Shown one piece after another: positions 52,994 through 62,047 of a DNA stretch of 64,000 nucleotides; the stretch's first letter is position 1, and each line of letters starts with the position of its first letter. The notes below the pieces were generated by a model. That model was not told where the DNA came from and did no database searches. It saw nothing but the letters and a program-made list of their open reading frames with translations. The stretch is from an uncultured Lachnospira sp. Lineage in GTDB: Bacteria > Bacillota > Clostridia > Lachnospirales > Lachnospiraceae. A program made the translations under genes and the position numbers. The stretch spans positions 7,843 to 71,842 of the forward strand of contig CAKRIN010000013.1 of assembly GCA_934343805.1 (NCBI GenBank). The letters are read 5' to 3'.

Positions 52994-55606
52994 TTAATCA
53001 TCTGTAGACACAGCGTTATACTTCTTCCACTCGCTTATAGTAACCATATCCCTGAATGTCATATTGCTTACCTTAAGCGTTAACGCAGTTTCCTTCGAAG
53101 CATCTACATGTGGATTCCAGTATCTGAATATATCCTCATAGTATAACGTCACTGTCTTGCCATCAATCGTTACTGTCTGTTCAAGATCTCCTGCCTTTGT
53201 ATATGTCTCAATCATACTTGTAAAGTCTCCATCCTTAGTGAACAGAGTATTAGTAGCAGAAGCGCCTGGATCAAGTGTAATAGTACCATTAGATATAATA
53301 ATACCATCAAATGATCCCTTAACCCTGACATTACCATTACATACAACAACTCCTCTGGATACTGACAATGATAATGAACCACTTGCTTCTGAACCAACAA
53401 TAAGTTCATTGTTGCCATCTATCTGAGTCTTGCTTAACTTATATGCTACAAGATCAATTCCACCCTTGTAGCTAACAGTCTTTTTGAAGTATGTACCATT
53501 AGTAACCTTATCAAAGCCATTACTTCCTGTATTAATAATATTGCCATACACATCATATTCAGAGAACTTATCAATATCAATAATTGTTACTTCTGATGAA
53601 CCGGAACTAAAGCCTTCATTAAGCTTCTTATTAACCGCCACAGAATTCTTGTAAAGAGTTGCATCACTTGCCCATGGATCACTAACAGTTCCTAAAGGTG
53701 CAAGAATCTTATTAAATGTATAGAACCTGTTAGCTCTGTCAAGATATTCAAGATAAAGCTTATCAGCATTTTCTGAATTAGTTGCACTTGAATTGTCATT
53801 GTTAATAAGTTCATTAAATATCTTTGAATTAGTTGCGTCAATTTTAACTGCTGATCCGGTAATGTCCTCATAAGTTCCAACTGACTTTTTAATTCTGTTT
53901 CTTAAACTTACTGCATTATCAAGATAATCCTTAATCTCTGCATCTGTATGCGAGTCATTAAAATAGCTTGCTTTACTTCTTAATTCAGTCTTTAATTCTT
54001 CATCTGAAAGATTATATATATACCTTGTATATGTATTAAGTGAGGCAGCATCCTTGAAATTAAAGTAATAATATGTTCTTGAATCACCTTCTGATTCATC
54101 TACAAGATAATCCTTCTTAACATAATAATCATTATACTTAGTTCCATCAGCTGCAGTAATCTCTACTGCCTCAAGAAGATCATATCCAAAGAATGTATCC
54201 TTTGAAATCTTAGTATGTATCTCATTGAAAGCCTGCTTCTTAGAAGGATTTCTGTTACCTGCCTGTAATAAAGATGCAGGAATAAGATATATTTCCTGAT
54301 CTGTATTAACTGACAATGACTCACCTGTTGGATAAGCCGAATCATTCTCATACTTAATAAATGCACGTCCAGCTACAACAAGCTTAGAAAGCTTGGCAGA
54401 GAACTTAATATTAGATTTCTCACCATTAACAATTAACGCACTACTTGAATAATGAGTATTAAGTGCGTTGTGTTCATATCCATATCCTTCATATGAACCG
54501 CCATTGAAAACGACATTAGAATTATCTCCCTCAATCGTTATATCATCCTTAACATAATTATCCGATGATGCATTTAAATCCGCATTATTACCAAGTACAA
54601 TATTTTCCGCCCATAACTGTGATGAACTTCCTATTGTTACAGTTGAACCTGAAGGCTCCGGATCACTCTTCTTATCCTTGATATTGATATTAAAATCACC
54701 ACCACAGATAAGGTACTGACCAGAAAGAGTTACCCCGCCACCTTTAATATCAAGTCCATTCTTCTTGCCGGCATATATACTTCCACCGACATTAATGCCT
54801 GAACCTGACATTGATATACCACTATTACCAATAAGTGAATATATCTCGAAAAATGCTGTACCAGCAATATCATCATCTGTAAAATTAATATATACATCTG
54901 GCAGACCTACAGTTCCGTCAAATGTTATATATGAATAATCTGTCTTATTAAGATACTTTACAACACAGTCCTTAAACTCAATTGCAAGAGAATCAAGTCC
55001 TGTACCAGTTGCAGCATTCTTATTATTAACAACCTTTAATGAACTTATGGACTCAACCATAAGTACAGGCTTATTCTTATTCTTTTCTTCTATTGCCTCA
55101 CTGTCAGAAAGCTGATCCTCAATATATGAATTAAGCTTTGCAACAAAATCATCCTTCTGTACTGTATAGTCATCAACCTGTACAATATTAGGTGCAACTA
55201 CATCCTTATTAAGAAGCTCCTTAACAAGCTTCTTCATATAACTTTCTCTTAAATCCTTATTAGCCTTCTCATTATCAATCTTGATAACTGTTGAGAAATC
55301 ATTCTTATTATCAGCCTTGATATTAGTACTGTAAGAAGATATCGTTGTAAGCTGTTCCTCATAAGCTGAATTAAAGCAGTTCATAGAAACAATACCAAGT
55401 GCAGCATATATCTCATCTACAGCCTCCTCAGATGTATAGAATGCCTTCTTGTTCTGATAAGCAATCATTTTCATCTTAAGATTAATCATAGTCGTTGTTG
55501 TAATAAGTGTTGCAAGAATCAGGACAAATGTAGTCATGATAAGTACCATTACAATAGTAGAACCAGAATTATTCTTTTTTCTTCGTCTTAATAAGCCCTT
55601 TCTCAT
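52994..55606 (-). CDS. Giant PilX/GspK-like pseudopilin with a beta-helix-type middle region
   Basis: 870 residues. A basic leader RKGLLRRRKKNNSG precedes a hydrophobic helix (STIVMVLIMTTFVLILATLI), the usual N-terminal helix but without Glu at mature position 5, as in PilX/GspK tip pseudopilins. The central part (about 255-400) is glycine/asparagine-rich with repeats such as GNSGISMSGSGINVGGSIYAG and GVTLSGQYLICGGDFNINI, like a bactofilin or polymer beta-helix; a similar segment recurs near 760-800 (SLSVSRGVVVCNGNVRVKGS). The start at 55606 has GGAGA upstream. It lies between the 55631 and 52374 pseudopilin genes. Confidence 0.72.
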   Translation of the reverse strand: MRKGLLRRRKKNNSGSTIVMVLIMTTFVLILATLITTTTMINLKMKMIAYQNKKAFYTSEEAVDEIYAALGIVSMNCFNSAYEEQLTTISSYSTNIKADNKNDFSTVIKIDNEKANKDLRESYMKKLVKELLNKDVVAPNIVQVDDYTVQKDDFVAKLNSYIEDQLSDSEAIEEKNKNKPVLMVESISSLKVVNNKNAATGTGLDSLAIEFKDCVVKYLNKTDYSYITFDGTVGLPDVYINFTDDDIAGTAFFEIYSLIGNSGISMSGSGINVGGSIYAGKKNGLDIKGGGVTLSGQYLICGGDFNINIKDKKSDPEPSGSTVTIGSSSQLWAENIVLGNNADLNASSDNYVKDDITIEGDNSNVVFNGGSYEGYGYEHNALNTHYSSSALIVNGEKSNIKFSAKLSKLVVAGRAFIKYENDSAYPTGESLSVNTDQEIYLIPASLLQAGNRNPSKKQAFNEIHTKISKDTFFGYDLLEAVEITAADGTKYNDYYVKKDYLVDESEGDSRTYYYFNFKDAASLNTYTRYIYNLSDEELKTELRSKASYFNDSHTDAEIKDYLDNAVSLRNRIKKSVGTYEDITGSAVKIDATNSKIFNELINNDNSSATNSENADKLYLEYLDRANRFYTFNKILAPLGTVSDPWASDATLYKNSVAVNKKLNEGFSSGSSEVTIIDIDKFSEYDVYGNIINTGSNGFDKVTNGTYFKKTVSYKGGIDLVAYKLSKTQIDGNNELIVGSEASGSLSLSVSRGVVVCNGNVRVKGSFDGIIISNGTITLDPGASATNTLFTKDGDFTSMIETYTKAGDLEQTVTIDGKTVTLYYEDIFRYWNPHVDASKETALTLKVSNMTFRDMVTISEWKKYNAVSTDD

Positions 55607-55630
55607 AATATATCTCCATTCCCTCACAAC

Positions 55631-56881
55631 TTAATTAACTTTAGTAGTTGTCATAGTTGCCACTTTCTTAGATTCATCTGACATGGTTGGATCATTCCAC
55701 CATACAGTAACAGTAAGTCTGAACATAGCATCCTTATTCTCTCTTATCTTGCTCTTAACAACATTGGAATAAAGATTAAACTTAGTTGTATCAGTACCTA
55801 CAGCAAGTCCATTAAAGCTGGCTGACAGATTCTCTGGTCTTACAACCATCTTATACTGTGCAGTACCATTATTAACATACTTATCCTGCTGAATCATATA
55901 TACATTAAGATTCTCATAATTAACATATCCGACGCCAAGCTCTGCAGCACTAGGATAGCTGTAATTAATGGCAATCTTATCCTTAGCATATATATCGTTA
56001 GTTACAGTAGGTGTCTGGTCTGCAAAATCATCAAATGGTATATAGAATACATACAGACTCTTTACATTGTCTTCAATATCACCTGAGATATTGTAAACGT
56101 CAACCTCTGAGCCATCTCTTGTCTCTTTGGTCTTCTCAGCTGTGAACTTATTAGTTCTCATTGTAGTTGTCTTTTCATAATCCGGATAAGCAATTCCACT
56201 TGTACTTCCGTAATGATAGTTAACTGTCACTGACACCTTCTGATCAAGAACAAGCTTAACCCCTGCAGTTGAATCATCATCATTCTTGGTAATCGCAACA
56301 TTAACAGTAGTAGTCTTGGTAATATACTTTCTGTCATATGTACCACCTACATAATATTCAAAATGTGCTTCTGCCTGATTATCAATATTATCATCACGAT
56401 ACACGAACTTTTCTCCGGAAGAGATATCTGTATATACAGACATACCGGCAGAATTGATATTATTAGATGGGTTACTGTCCTTGGTTGACCCTGTTGCATT
56501 ATTGGTATATGCAGATGGATCAAATTCAGCTTTTACATAGAATTTTTCCTTATTGACGCCCTCAAGATACAGATTTCCATTAGAATCATTCTTATTACCA
56601 ACAAGATATGTATTAGTTGTAGCATCAGATAACTGGTATGTGTATTCGCCTGCTCCACTTGCCAGCTCATCAAGATTCATAACTTTTGCCTCTTCAACAA
56701 CATTATTAATTGCTGTATTGGCATTCTCAATTCTTCTGGCTTTACCATTCATCTTGGCAGCATTAGTAAATGTACTAAGAATTGGCAGAGAGACGATTGC
56801 CAGAATGACAATCGCCACAAGAACCTCAACCAGCGAAAAGCCAGAATTATTTAATTTTGTATTATTTGCTGTTGATTCCAT
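55631..56881 (-). CDS. Minor pseudopilin with prepilin signal (PilV/GspI-like)
   Basis: 416 residues. The leader (ESTANNTKLNNSG) is followed by FSLVEVLVAIVILAIVSLPILSTF, with Glu at mature position 5. The rest is a large Asn/Thr/Asp-rich extracytoplasmic domain. The start at 56881 has GGGGAGAGG upstream; an ATG at 56905 overlapping the PilO-like stop is also possible. It is the first of the minor pseudopilins. The GspI/PilV class assignment is from order and the N-terminal pattern. Confidence 0.77.
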   Translation of the reverse strand: MESTANNTKLNNSGFSLVEVLVAIVILAIVSLPILSTFTNAAKMNGKARRIENANTAINNVVEEAKVMNLDELASGAGEYTYQLSDATTNTYLVGNKNDSNGNLYLEGVNKEKFYVKAEFDPSAYTNNATGSTKDSNPSNNINSAGMSVYTDISSGEKFVYRDDNIDNQAEAHFEYYVGGTYDRKYITKTTTVNVAITKNDDDSTAGVKLVLDQKVSVTVNYHYGSTSGIAYPDYEKTTTMRTNKFTAEKTKETRDGSEVDVYNISGDIEDNVKSLYVFYIPFDDFADQTPTVTNDIYAKDKIAINYSYPSAAELGVGYVNYENLNVYMIQQDKYVNNGTAQYKMVVRPENLSASFNGLAVGTDTTKFNLYSNVVKSKIRENKDAMFRLTVTVWWNDPTMSDESKKVATMTTTKVN

Positions 56882-56904
56882 ATTCCTCTCCCCAAAGAAA
56901 CTCA

Positions 56905-57606
56905 TCAGTTAGCGGCTGGCTTAAGTGATGAGAATAAATTATCTTTTCCTGTCTTTACATCAAATGATGGCTCCTTATATGTACGCTTTCCACCCTCTAC
57001 TGAATAAAGTGAAATAGAGGCTGTACCTGAAATAGTACCTGTAGAATCATTATAAGTAGCTGATAAAGCATCAATTGTACTCTTGTTAGCAAATGTATTG
57101 ATGTATTTTATAAAATGCTTCCACTGTGAATAATCAGCTTCATATGAGATATTAACAGTTGTCTTATTACCCATAAGATTAGATGTGTAGCCGCTTGTTC
57201 CGCCTACATTACTTGAAGCAATCTGACCGAACTTATAAAGAACTGTTGTTGGAGCAATTGAAAGGTTCTTTACCCATGCACCTGTAACAGCTTCTGTTTT
57301 ATTAAAATAATCAATAGTATTAGGCTGTGTACTGCCTGCAGAATACTTATCAAGAAGATTCTCATAATCCTGACTGAACTTCATAGTATCCTTAATATAC
57401 TTATCTTTATTATTGTTCTTTTCCTTAAGATCTCTCTGAGTTGTCTCAAGCTTAGTCTTCTTGGCAGATAATGTATCTACCTGTTCTGAAAGATTTCTGT
57501 ATCCAAAGAAATATGCAAGTGCCATAATGAGTACAGCCATAACGAGCATTAATAATTTCTTATCTCTTTCAGATATCTTTAACATGTCTTTTAACTTGTC
57601 TTTCAT
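56905..57606 (-). CDS. PilO-like type IV pilus inner-membrane alignment protein
   Basis: 233 residues. A cytoplasmic N-terminus, one transmembrane helix (about 18-36, LMLVMAVLIMALAYFFGYR), a coiled coil (about 38-95) and a C-terminal ferredoxin-like domain (about 100-225). PilO pairs with PilN and joins the membrane platform to the pilus. Gene position after the PilM-PilN fusion supports this. Recognition rests on layout, size and place, since PilO sequence is weakly conserved. Confidence 0.75.
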   Translation of the reverse strand: MKDKLKDMLKISERDKKLLMLVMAVLIMALAYFFGYRNLSEQVDTLSAKKTKLETTQRDLKEKNNNKDKYIKDTMKFSQDYENLLDKYSAGSTQPNTIDYFNKTEAVTGAWVKNLSIAPTTVLYKFGQIASSNVGGTSGYTSNLMGNKTTVNISYEADYSQWKHFIKYINTFANKSTIDALSATYNDSTGTISGTASISLYSVEGGKRTYKEPSFDVKTGKDNLFSSLKPAAN

Positions 57607-57618
57607 CTGTCACCCCTC

Positions 57619-59292
57619 CTACTTAGATGTTCCTTTTGAACCAGAATTATTAGTTGTGCCTGAAGTACTGCTGCTTCCAGAGCTGCTATTAGTACTCTTA
57701 CTGTTAGACTTAGTACTTGTAGCATTACTGATATCAGACATATTAAAATATGAGCATGATAATGAGAATGAAACCTCTACATTACCTGCATTATCCTTGT
57801 TTTCTGTAATAGTAGGTACATCAACATCAAGTATAGAAGAGCTCTTCTGTAACTGCTGGATAAACTTAGCTACTGATGACTTGCTTCCTGACTTGCCGAC
57901 AATCGTAATAGCACCAGATGTTGCACTGAAGTTCTCAATAATAATATCTGATGGCATATTCTTTTCAAGGTAATCAATGAAATCCTGTAATGAATCATCA
58001 TTATCAGTTGTAAGAGCTGCGAAAGCAACAATATCATTGTACTTGTCCTTAGCTGTATAATATTCATCAACTACGCCATTGATAACACTCAGCTTCTTAA
58101 CACTCTTATTAAGATTAGCTATCTCTGCCTGTAAAGCTACAAACTGTACAAGAGGTACAATTACAAAAAGCGCTGCAACTGCAAGTGATGCAACGAATGC
58201 CATTGCAAGTGTCTTAGTATTTTCTTTCTTAGCTCCACTCTCAATAATTGACTTAGGGATAAAATCAACCGGATCAACAACAGCACCAAGGTTAGTTACA
58301 TAACTAGTAAGAGTTGCCTCTTCAACATATGCTTTCTTATCCTTAACAATATTCTTAAGAGCATCAACCTTATTAATTGGCATATTAAGTTCATTAGATA
58401 TAAGAGTATTAAATCCTTTAATAGTAGTAGCATGTCCAATAAGATATGCTTTTTCTATTGATGTTCTGTTTCTTGAAACATAGTAATCAATTACTCGGTT
58501 AATGTTATTAGCCATATATCTTAATGACTCAGTAACCTCATCACCATCGAATCTTGAATGAAGAAGTGTTTCATTCTGAAGCTTTTCAGTAGCCATGTCA
58601 TACTTAAGACCATATTTGTCCATAACTGTATTGACAAGCATTGACTTTCCATATGGAATTGTTCTCTGTAACTGAAGAACATTCTCACGGAATATATTAA
58701 TAATTGTTCCATCATTTTCAACCTGGATTACAAGACTGACTTCAGGTCCGATCTGCTGTTTCATAATCTGGTAAGTACTGTTACCAACATAATCTATGCA
58801 TGCAACCTTAAGTCCCAAAGATTTGGCAAGATCATAATAAGATTCAACTACCTCTGCAGGTGCAGCAGCAACCATAACCTTAATCTTCTCCTGACCATCA
58901 ACTAAGACCTTTTCAAGAACTGAATACTGAACAATATACTCATCCATATTAACAGGGAAGTATTCTGTTGCATTAGCTTCTATAAGCTTGGCAATCTTAT
59001 TAGCCTTGACATTAGGTATTAATACTTCCTTAGTTGCCAGTCTTGCTGAACTGATTGAGAATACAACATTATTAGCAGAGAAACGATGTTCGTTCATTAC
59101 TGCTCTCATTGTTCCGGCAAGAATCTCAACTTCTTCAAGAATACCATCTCTATAGCATCCTTCTGGTGTAGGAACAGTTACTGTCTTATGAACAGTTACA
59201 TTCTTTCCTGACTTAGTTATTTCACATATCTTAACATACTCGTTATTAATAACGATACTTACAAGTTTTCCTTTGGCCTTTACTGCAGCCAT
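57619..59292 (-). CDS. PilM-PilN fusion, type IV pilus assembly platform protein
   Basis: 557 residues. The first part (about 1-345) is a PilM actin-like ATPase domain (DYVGNSTYQIMKQQIGPEVSLVIQVENDGTIINIF and the PYGKSMLVNTVMDKYG segment). A transmembrane helix (about 369-392, SLAVAALFVIVPLVQFVALQA) and coiled coil follow, then a PilN-like domain (about 400-515), ending in a Ser/Asn/Thr-rich tail. In most bacteria PilM and PilN are separate; here they are one chain. The start at 59292 has GGAGG upstream. It lies 12 bp before the PilO-like gene. Confidence 0.82.
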   Translation of the reverse strand: MAAVKAKGKLVSIVINNEYVKICEITKSGKNVTVHKTVTVPTPEGCYRDGILEEVEILAGTMRAVMNEHRFSANNVVFSISSARLATKEVLIPNVKANKIAKLIEANATEYFPVNMDEYIVQYSVLEKVLVDGQEKIKVMVAAAPAEVVESYYDLAKSLGLKVACIDYVGNSTYQIMKQQIGPEVSLVIQVENDGTIINIFRENVLQLQRTIPYGKSMLVNTVMDKYGLKYDMATEKLQNETLLHSRFDGDEVTESLRYMANNINRVIDYYVSRNRTSIEKAYLIGHATTIKGFNTLISNELNMPINKVDALKNIVKDKKAYVEEATLTSYVTNLGAVVDPVDFIPKSIIESGAKKENTKTLAMAFVASLAVAALFVIVPLVQFVALQAEIANLNKSVKKLSVINGVVDEYYTAKDKYNDIVAFAALTTDNDDSLQDFIDYLEKNMPSDIIIENFSATSGAITIVGKSGSKSSVAKFIQQLQKSSSILDVDVPTITENKDNAGNVEVSFSLSCSYFNMSDISNATSTKSNSKSTNSSSGSSSTSGTTNNSGSKGTSK

Positions 59293-59371
59293 ATAATCCT
59301 CCTATCCAGCTCCCCGCATATTAAGCTTTTCACATTAATTAAATAAAAAAATATATATAAATCACCGGCTC

Positions 59372-60142
59372 CTAGAATCCCATAATTCCAAGATACCAGT
59401 TAATTATATTCGTTCCAAAGAGCATTGCTATTGTAAGCCCTGCACACAAATATGGTCCAAAAGCCAGAACATGGTCTGCCTTCGTAACCTTCATACGGAT
59501 GGAATGAATGACTGCACCAAGGATGCAGCCAATCAGAAATGCCAGAATTATTCTTTTCCATCCTAATAATAATCCTGCAAACGCCATCAGTTTGATGTCT
59601 CCACCACCGAAAGCGTCAATCCCCTTCATGGCTCGTCCAATATATAGACAAAGCAGCATAAAGCCACTTATAACACAAAATCCTATTAGATATTCTAATA
59701 GGTTTTTATGATCAAGTATTATTCGTATTACCGCCAAAACGCCAATCGCTATATTAAGCGAAAATGGTATTTCGTAGGTTCTCCAGTCAATGACTGAAAT
59801 AACAATAAATATTGAAAATGCAAAACACATTATTATGCTTGTCGGATTAAATCCGTTAACCAGAAACACAATCACATAACCTATTCCATTGGCCGCTTCA
59901 ATTATAGGATACTGTGCTGATATCTTAGCTTTACAGTGTCTGCACTTTCCACCTAATACTATGTAGCTTACCAGTGGTATGAGGTCATACCACTGGATCT
60001 TAGCGCCACATGTCATGCAATGTGAATGTTCTGTCGCTATATTCTCTTTTAATGGTAATCTGTATATTAGTACGTTCAAAAAACTTCCAAATACTGTACC
60101 GTAAAGAAAGATTATGAAGTACAGAAGTAATTCGTATTGCAT
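59372..60142 (-). CDS. pilD: Prepilin peptidase (leader peptidase / N-methyltransferase)
   Basis: Cleaves prepilin leaders and methylates the new N-terminus, in the inner membrane. 256 residues with about eight membrane segments. The N-terminal part has the paired cysteine motif CMTCG and CRHCK (about 42-75). The two catalytic aspartates lie in DWRTYEIPF (about 121) and in FGGGDIKLMA (about 184). It lies 80 bp before the PilM-PilN gene. Confidence 0.94.
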   Translation of the reverse strand: MQYELLLYFIIFLYGTVFGSFLNVLIYRLPLKENIATEHSHCMTCGAKIQWYDLIPLVSYIVLGGKCRHCKAKISAQYPIIEAANGIGYVIVFLVNGFNPTSIIMCFAFSIFIVISVIDWRTYEIPFSLNIAIGVLAVIRIILDHKNLLEYLIGFCVISGFMLLCLYIGRAMKGIDAFGGGDIKLMAFAGLLLGWKRIILAFLIGCILGAVIHSIRMKVTKADHVLAFGPYLCAGLTIAMLFGTNIINWYLGIMGF

Positions 60143-60185
60143 GTTAATTAGTTCCTTATCAAGTAATATTAATCAAGAGATGATA

Positions 60186-60614
60186 CTACTGAACTGAATC
60201 ATTAATTGAAACCTGTCCTAAGCTGTTAACCTCAATAGTAACTGAAGCACCCTTATACTTCTTAGATGTAAGCTTTGTCTTTGCAACATTCATCTGTCCT
60301 GTAAACTCTGAACTGAAGTCAGCCTGTGAATTAGGAATGCATGATGAATCTGTTAAAGTTACCAATACAGCATTTGTTGTTGCACCTGAACTTGGAACTA
60401 CTGATGCATATGCACTCTCATTCTGAAGAGCAACCTCTGCTGCGCTCTTAAGCTGCTCAATATTCTGAGCATCCTTTGACTCTCTTGACTTCTCAATGTT
60501 CTTAATAAGAGTTGGAGCTAATACACCAACAAGTACTGCCATAATAGCAATAACTACGATAAGTTCAACTAAAGAGAAACCTTTGTTACCTAACTTTTTC
60601 TGTGTCTTTTTCAT
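60186..60614 (-). CDS. Major type IV pilin
   Basis: 142 residues, prepilin with leader KKTQKKLGNKG and mature N-terminus FSLVELIVVIAIMAVLVGVLAPTL with Glu5. A helix to about 55 is followed by a small Ser/Thr/Ala-rich globular domain (about 60-142). Size fits a major pilin; the gene is second in the operon and is preceded by a stable leader hairpin, in line with high expression. The start has GGGAGAT upstream. Confidence 0.88.
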   Translation of the reverse strand: MKKTQKKLGNKGFSLVELIVVIAIMAVLVGVLAPTLIKNIEKSRESKDAQNIEQLKSAAEVALQNESAYASVVPSSGATTNAVLVTLTDSSCIPNSQADFSSEFTGQMNVAKTKLTSKKYKGASVTIEVNSLGQVSINDSVQ

Positions 60615-60653
60615 GTTTCTTATCTCCCTTTTTGATAATAATATTTATATAAG

Positions 60654-60682
60654 TCTGATGTCATAAGCGACCTGACACCAGA
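60654..60682 (-). other. Hairpin in the pilC-pilin intergenic region
   Basis: A 10-bp stem with one G-U pair on the minus strand (60673-60682 with 60654-60663, nine-base loop), about 39 bp before the pilin start, without a T-run after it. It may protect the pilin mRNA 5' end or hold a processing site. Confidence 0.5.
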
Positions 60683-60712
60683 TTATATACTAAACAATAA
60701 CATGTACATTAA

Positions 60713-61933
60713 TTACGCCTGCGTTCCAAGTGTATTGTACAGCTGAATCATTGGCTGATAGATTGAAAGAATAAGTATTACAACTACCAGAGCCATAAGA
60801 ATAATAATAATTGGTTCCATCATTGAAGTTAAAGCCTGAGTCTGAACTTCGACCTCTTCCTCGTAATATCCTGCTGAGTTGGTAAGCATCTCTTCTACAT
60901 TACCTGTCTCTTCGCCGATATTAACCATATGTACAACCATTGGAGGAAAAAGTCCTGTTGAACCAAGCTGGTTAGATAATGGAAGTCCAAGTGACACACC
61001 ATTTTTAACCTTCTCCAATGCATCATAGAATAATACATTCTTCATGGTTGATGCAGATATCTCCAGAGCATCTATCATCGGCATACCTGCCTGCAGCAGT
61101 GTACTCATTGTTCTTGCAAATGATGCACATGCTGACTTAGTCTGTAATAATCCGAATACAGGAATCTTAATCTTTAACTTATCAAGATTATGTCTTCCAT
61201 CAGGTGTTCTTTTATATAGCTGAATACCAACAATAATACCTGCAATAACCAGCAGGTATATGTACCAGTAATTCTGGACACTGTTGCTCATTGCAAGTAT
61301 TGCCTTGGTTGTTGATGGAAGTTCTGTATCAAGATCTTCAAACATTGTCATAAAGCTTGGAATAACGAATGTTAACAATACAATAATAACACCAATCATA
61401 ACGCATATAAGAACTATAGGATACATCATGGCTTTCTTAACCATTCCGTTAAGCTTGGCTTCCTTCTCGAACTGAATTGCCATACGAAGTAAAGCATTCT
61501 CAAGACTTCCTGATGCTTCTCCGGCCTTTACCATATCAACAAGTATGCTTGGGAAAGCCACGTTCTTTCTCATAGCGTCTGAAAGATTCTCACCTTTCTC
61601 AACGCTTGACTGTGTCTCAACTATTGCTTCCTTTAACTTTTTATTCTCTGTCTGTGCGCTAAGCATCTCCAAAGCACTTATAACACTGACACCTGCTTTA
61701 AGAATACTTGCAAACTGTCGGCAGAATACACTCATATCTCTTGCCGGAACTTTCTTTCCTGCAAAAAGAGGTATATTAATATCCTTATCAAGAGCAGTCT
61801 GCTTAGCTATAGTCATTGGAGTAAGTCCCTGCTCCTTTATCTTTCTGGCGGCTTCATCTTTGCTCTCCGCTTCAACTGAGCCTTTAACATCTTTACCTGC
61901 GGCATTGACCGCCTTGTATGAAAATGTTTCCAT
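60713..61933 (-). CDS. pilC: Type IV pilus inner-membrane platform protein PilC
   Basis: GspF/PilC family. 406 residues: two homologous cytoplasmic T2SSF domains (about 65-190 and 270-395), with three transmembrane helices (about 168-190, 220-240 and 375-400). Typical segments are SVFCRQFASILKAGVSVISALEML and ASFARTMSTLLQAGMPMIDALEISA. The start has GGGGAG upstream. First gene of the pilus operon, with a promoter just upstream. PilB and PilT do not accompany it. Confidence 0.95.
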   Translation of the reverse strand: METFSYKAVNAAGKDVKGSVEAESKDEAARKIKEQGLTPMTIAKQTALDKDINIPLFAGKKVPARDMSVFCRQFASILKAGVSVISALEMLSAQTENKKLKEAIVETQSSVEKGENLSDAMRKNVAFPSILVDMVKAGEASGSLENALLRMAIQFEKEAKLNGMVKKAMMYPIVLICVMIGVIIVLLTFVIPSFMTMFEDLDTELPSTTKAILAMSNSVQNYWYIYLLVIAGIIVGIQLYKRTPDGRHNLDKLKIKIPVFGLLQTKSACASFARTMSTLLQAGMPMIDALEISASTMKNVLFYDALEKVKNGVSLGLPLSNQLGSTGLFPPMVVHMVNIGEETGNVEEMLTNSAGYYEEEVEVQTQALTSMMEPIIIILMALVVVILILSIYQPMIQLYNTLGTQA

Positions 61934-61977
61934 ATCACACTCCCCATTCTTTATTTTCTATCCTTTATTGTGCGAAT

Positions 61978-62006
61978 AGTATAACACATCAAGGCATTTT
62001 TAACAA
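61978..62006 (-). promoter_or_regulatory. Promoter of the pilus operon
   Basis: On the minus strand TTGTTA (62001-62006), a 17-bp spacer and TATACT (61978-61983), about 45 bp before pilC. A direct repeat TTTTAACAAT (plus strand, 61997-62006 and 62019-62028, 22 bp apart) covers the -35 and lies between the two divergent promoters. Confidence 0.7.
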
Positions 62007-62028
62007 TATTTTTATTAATTTTAACAAT
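61997..62028. repeat. Two direct copies of TTTTAACAAT in the pil-glycosyltransferase intergenic region
   Basis: Exact 10-bp copies at 61997-62006 and 62019-62028, spaced 22 bp, i.e. about two helical turns. One overlaps the pil -35 box. Possible regulator-binding sites for the divergent promoters. Confidence 0.5.
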
Positions 62029-62047
62029 GAATTTAAAATATTTTAAG

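Noticed and set aside
263..60000. Numerous plus-strand open frames opposite the minus-strand genes
   Set aside because: They are low-complexity Ser/Leu/Ile-rich antisense translations of real genes, without ribosome binding sites or recognisable motifs.
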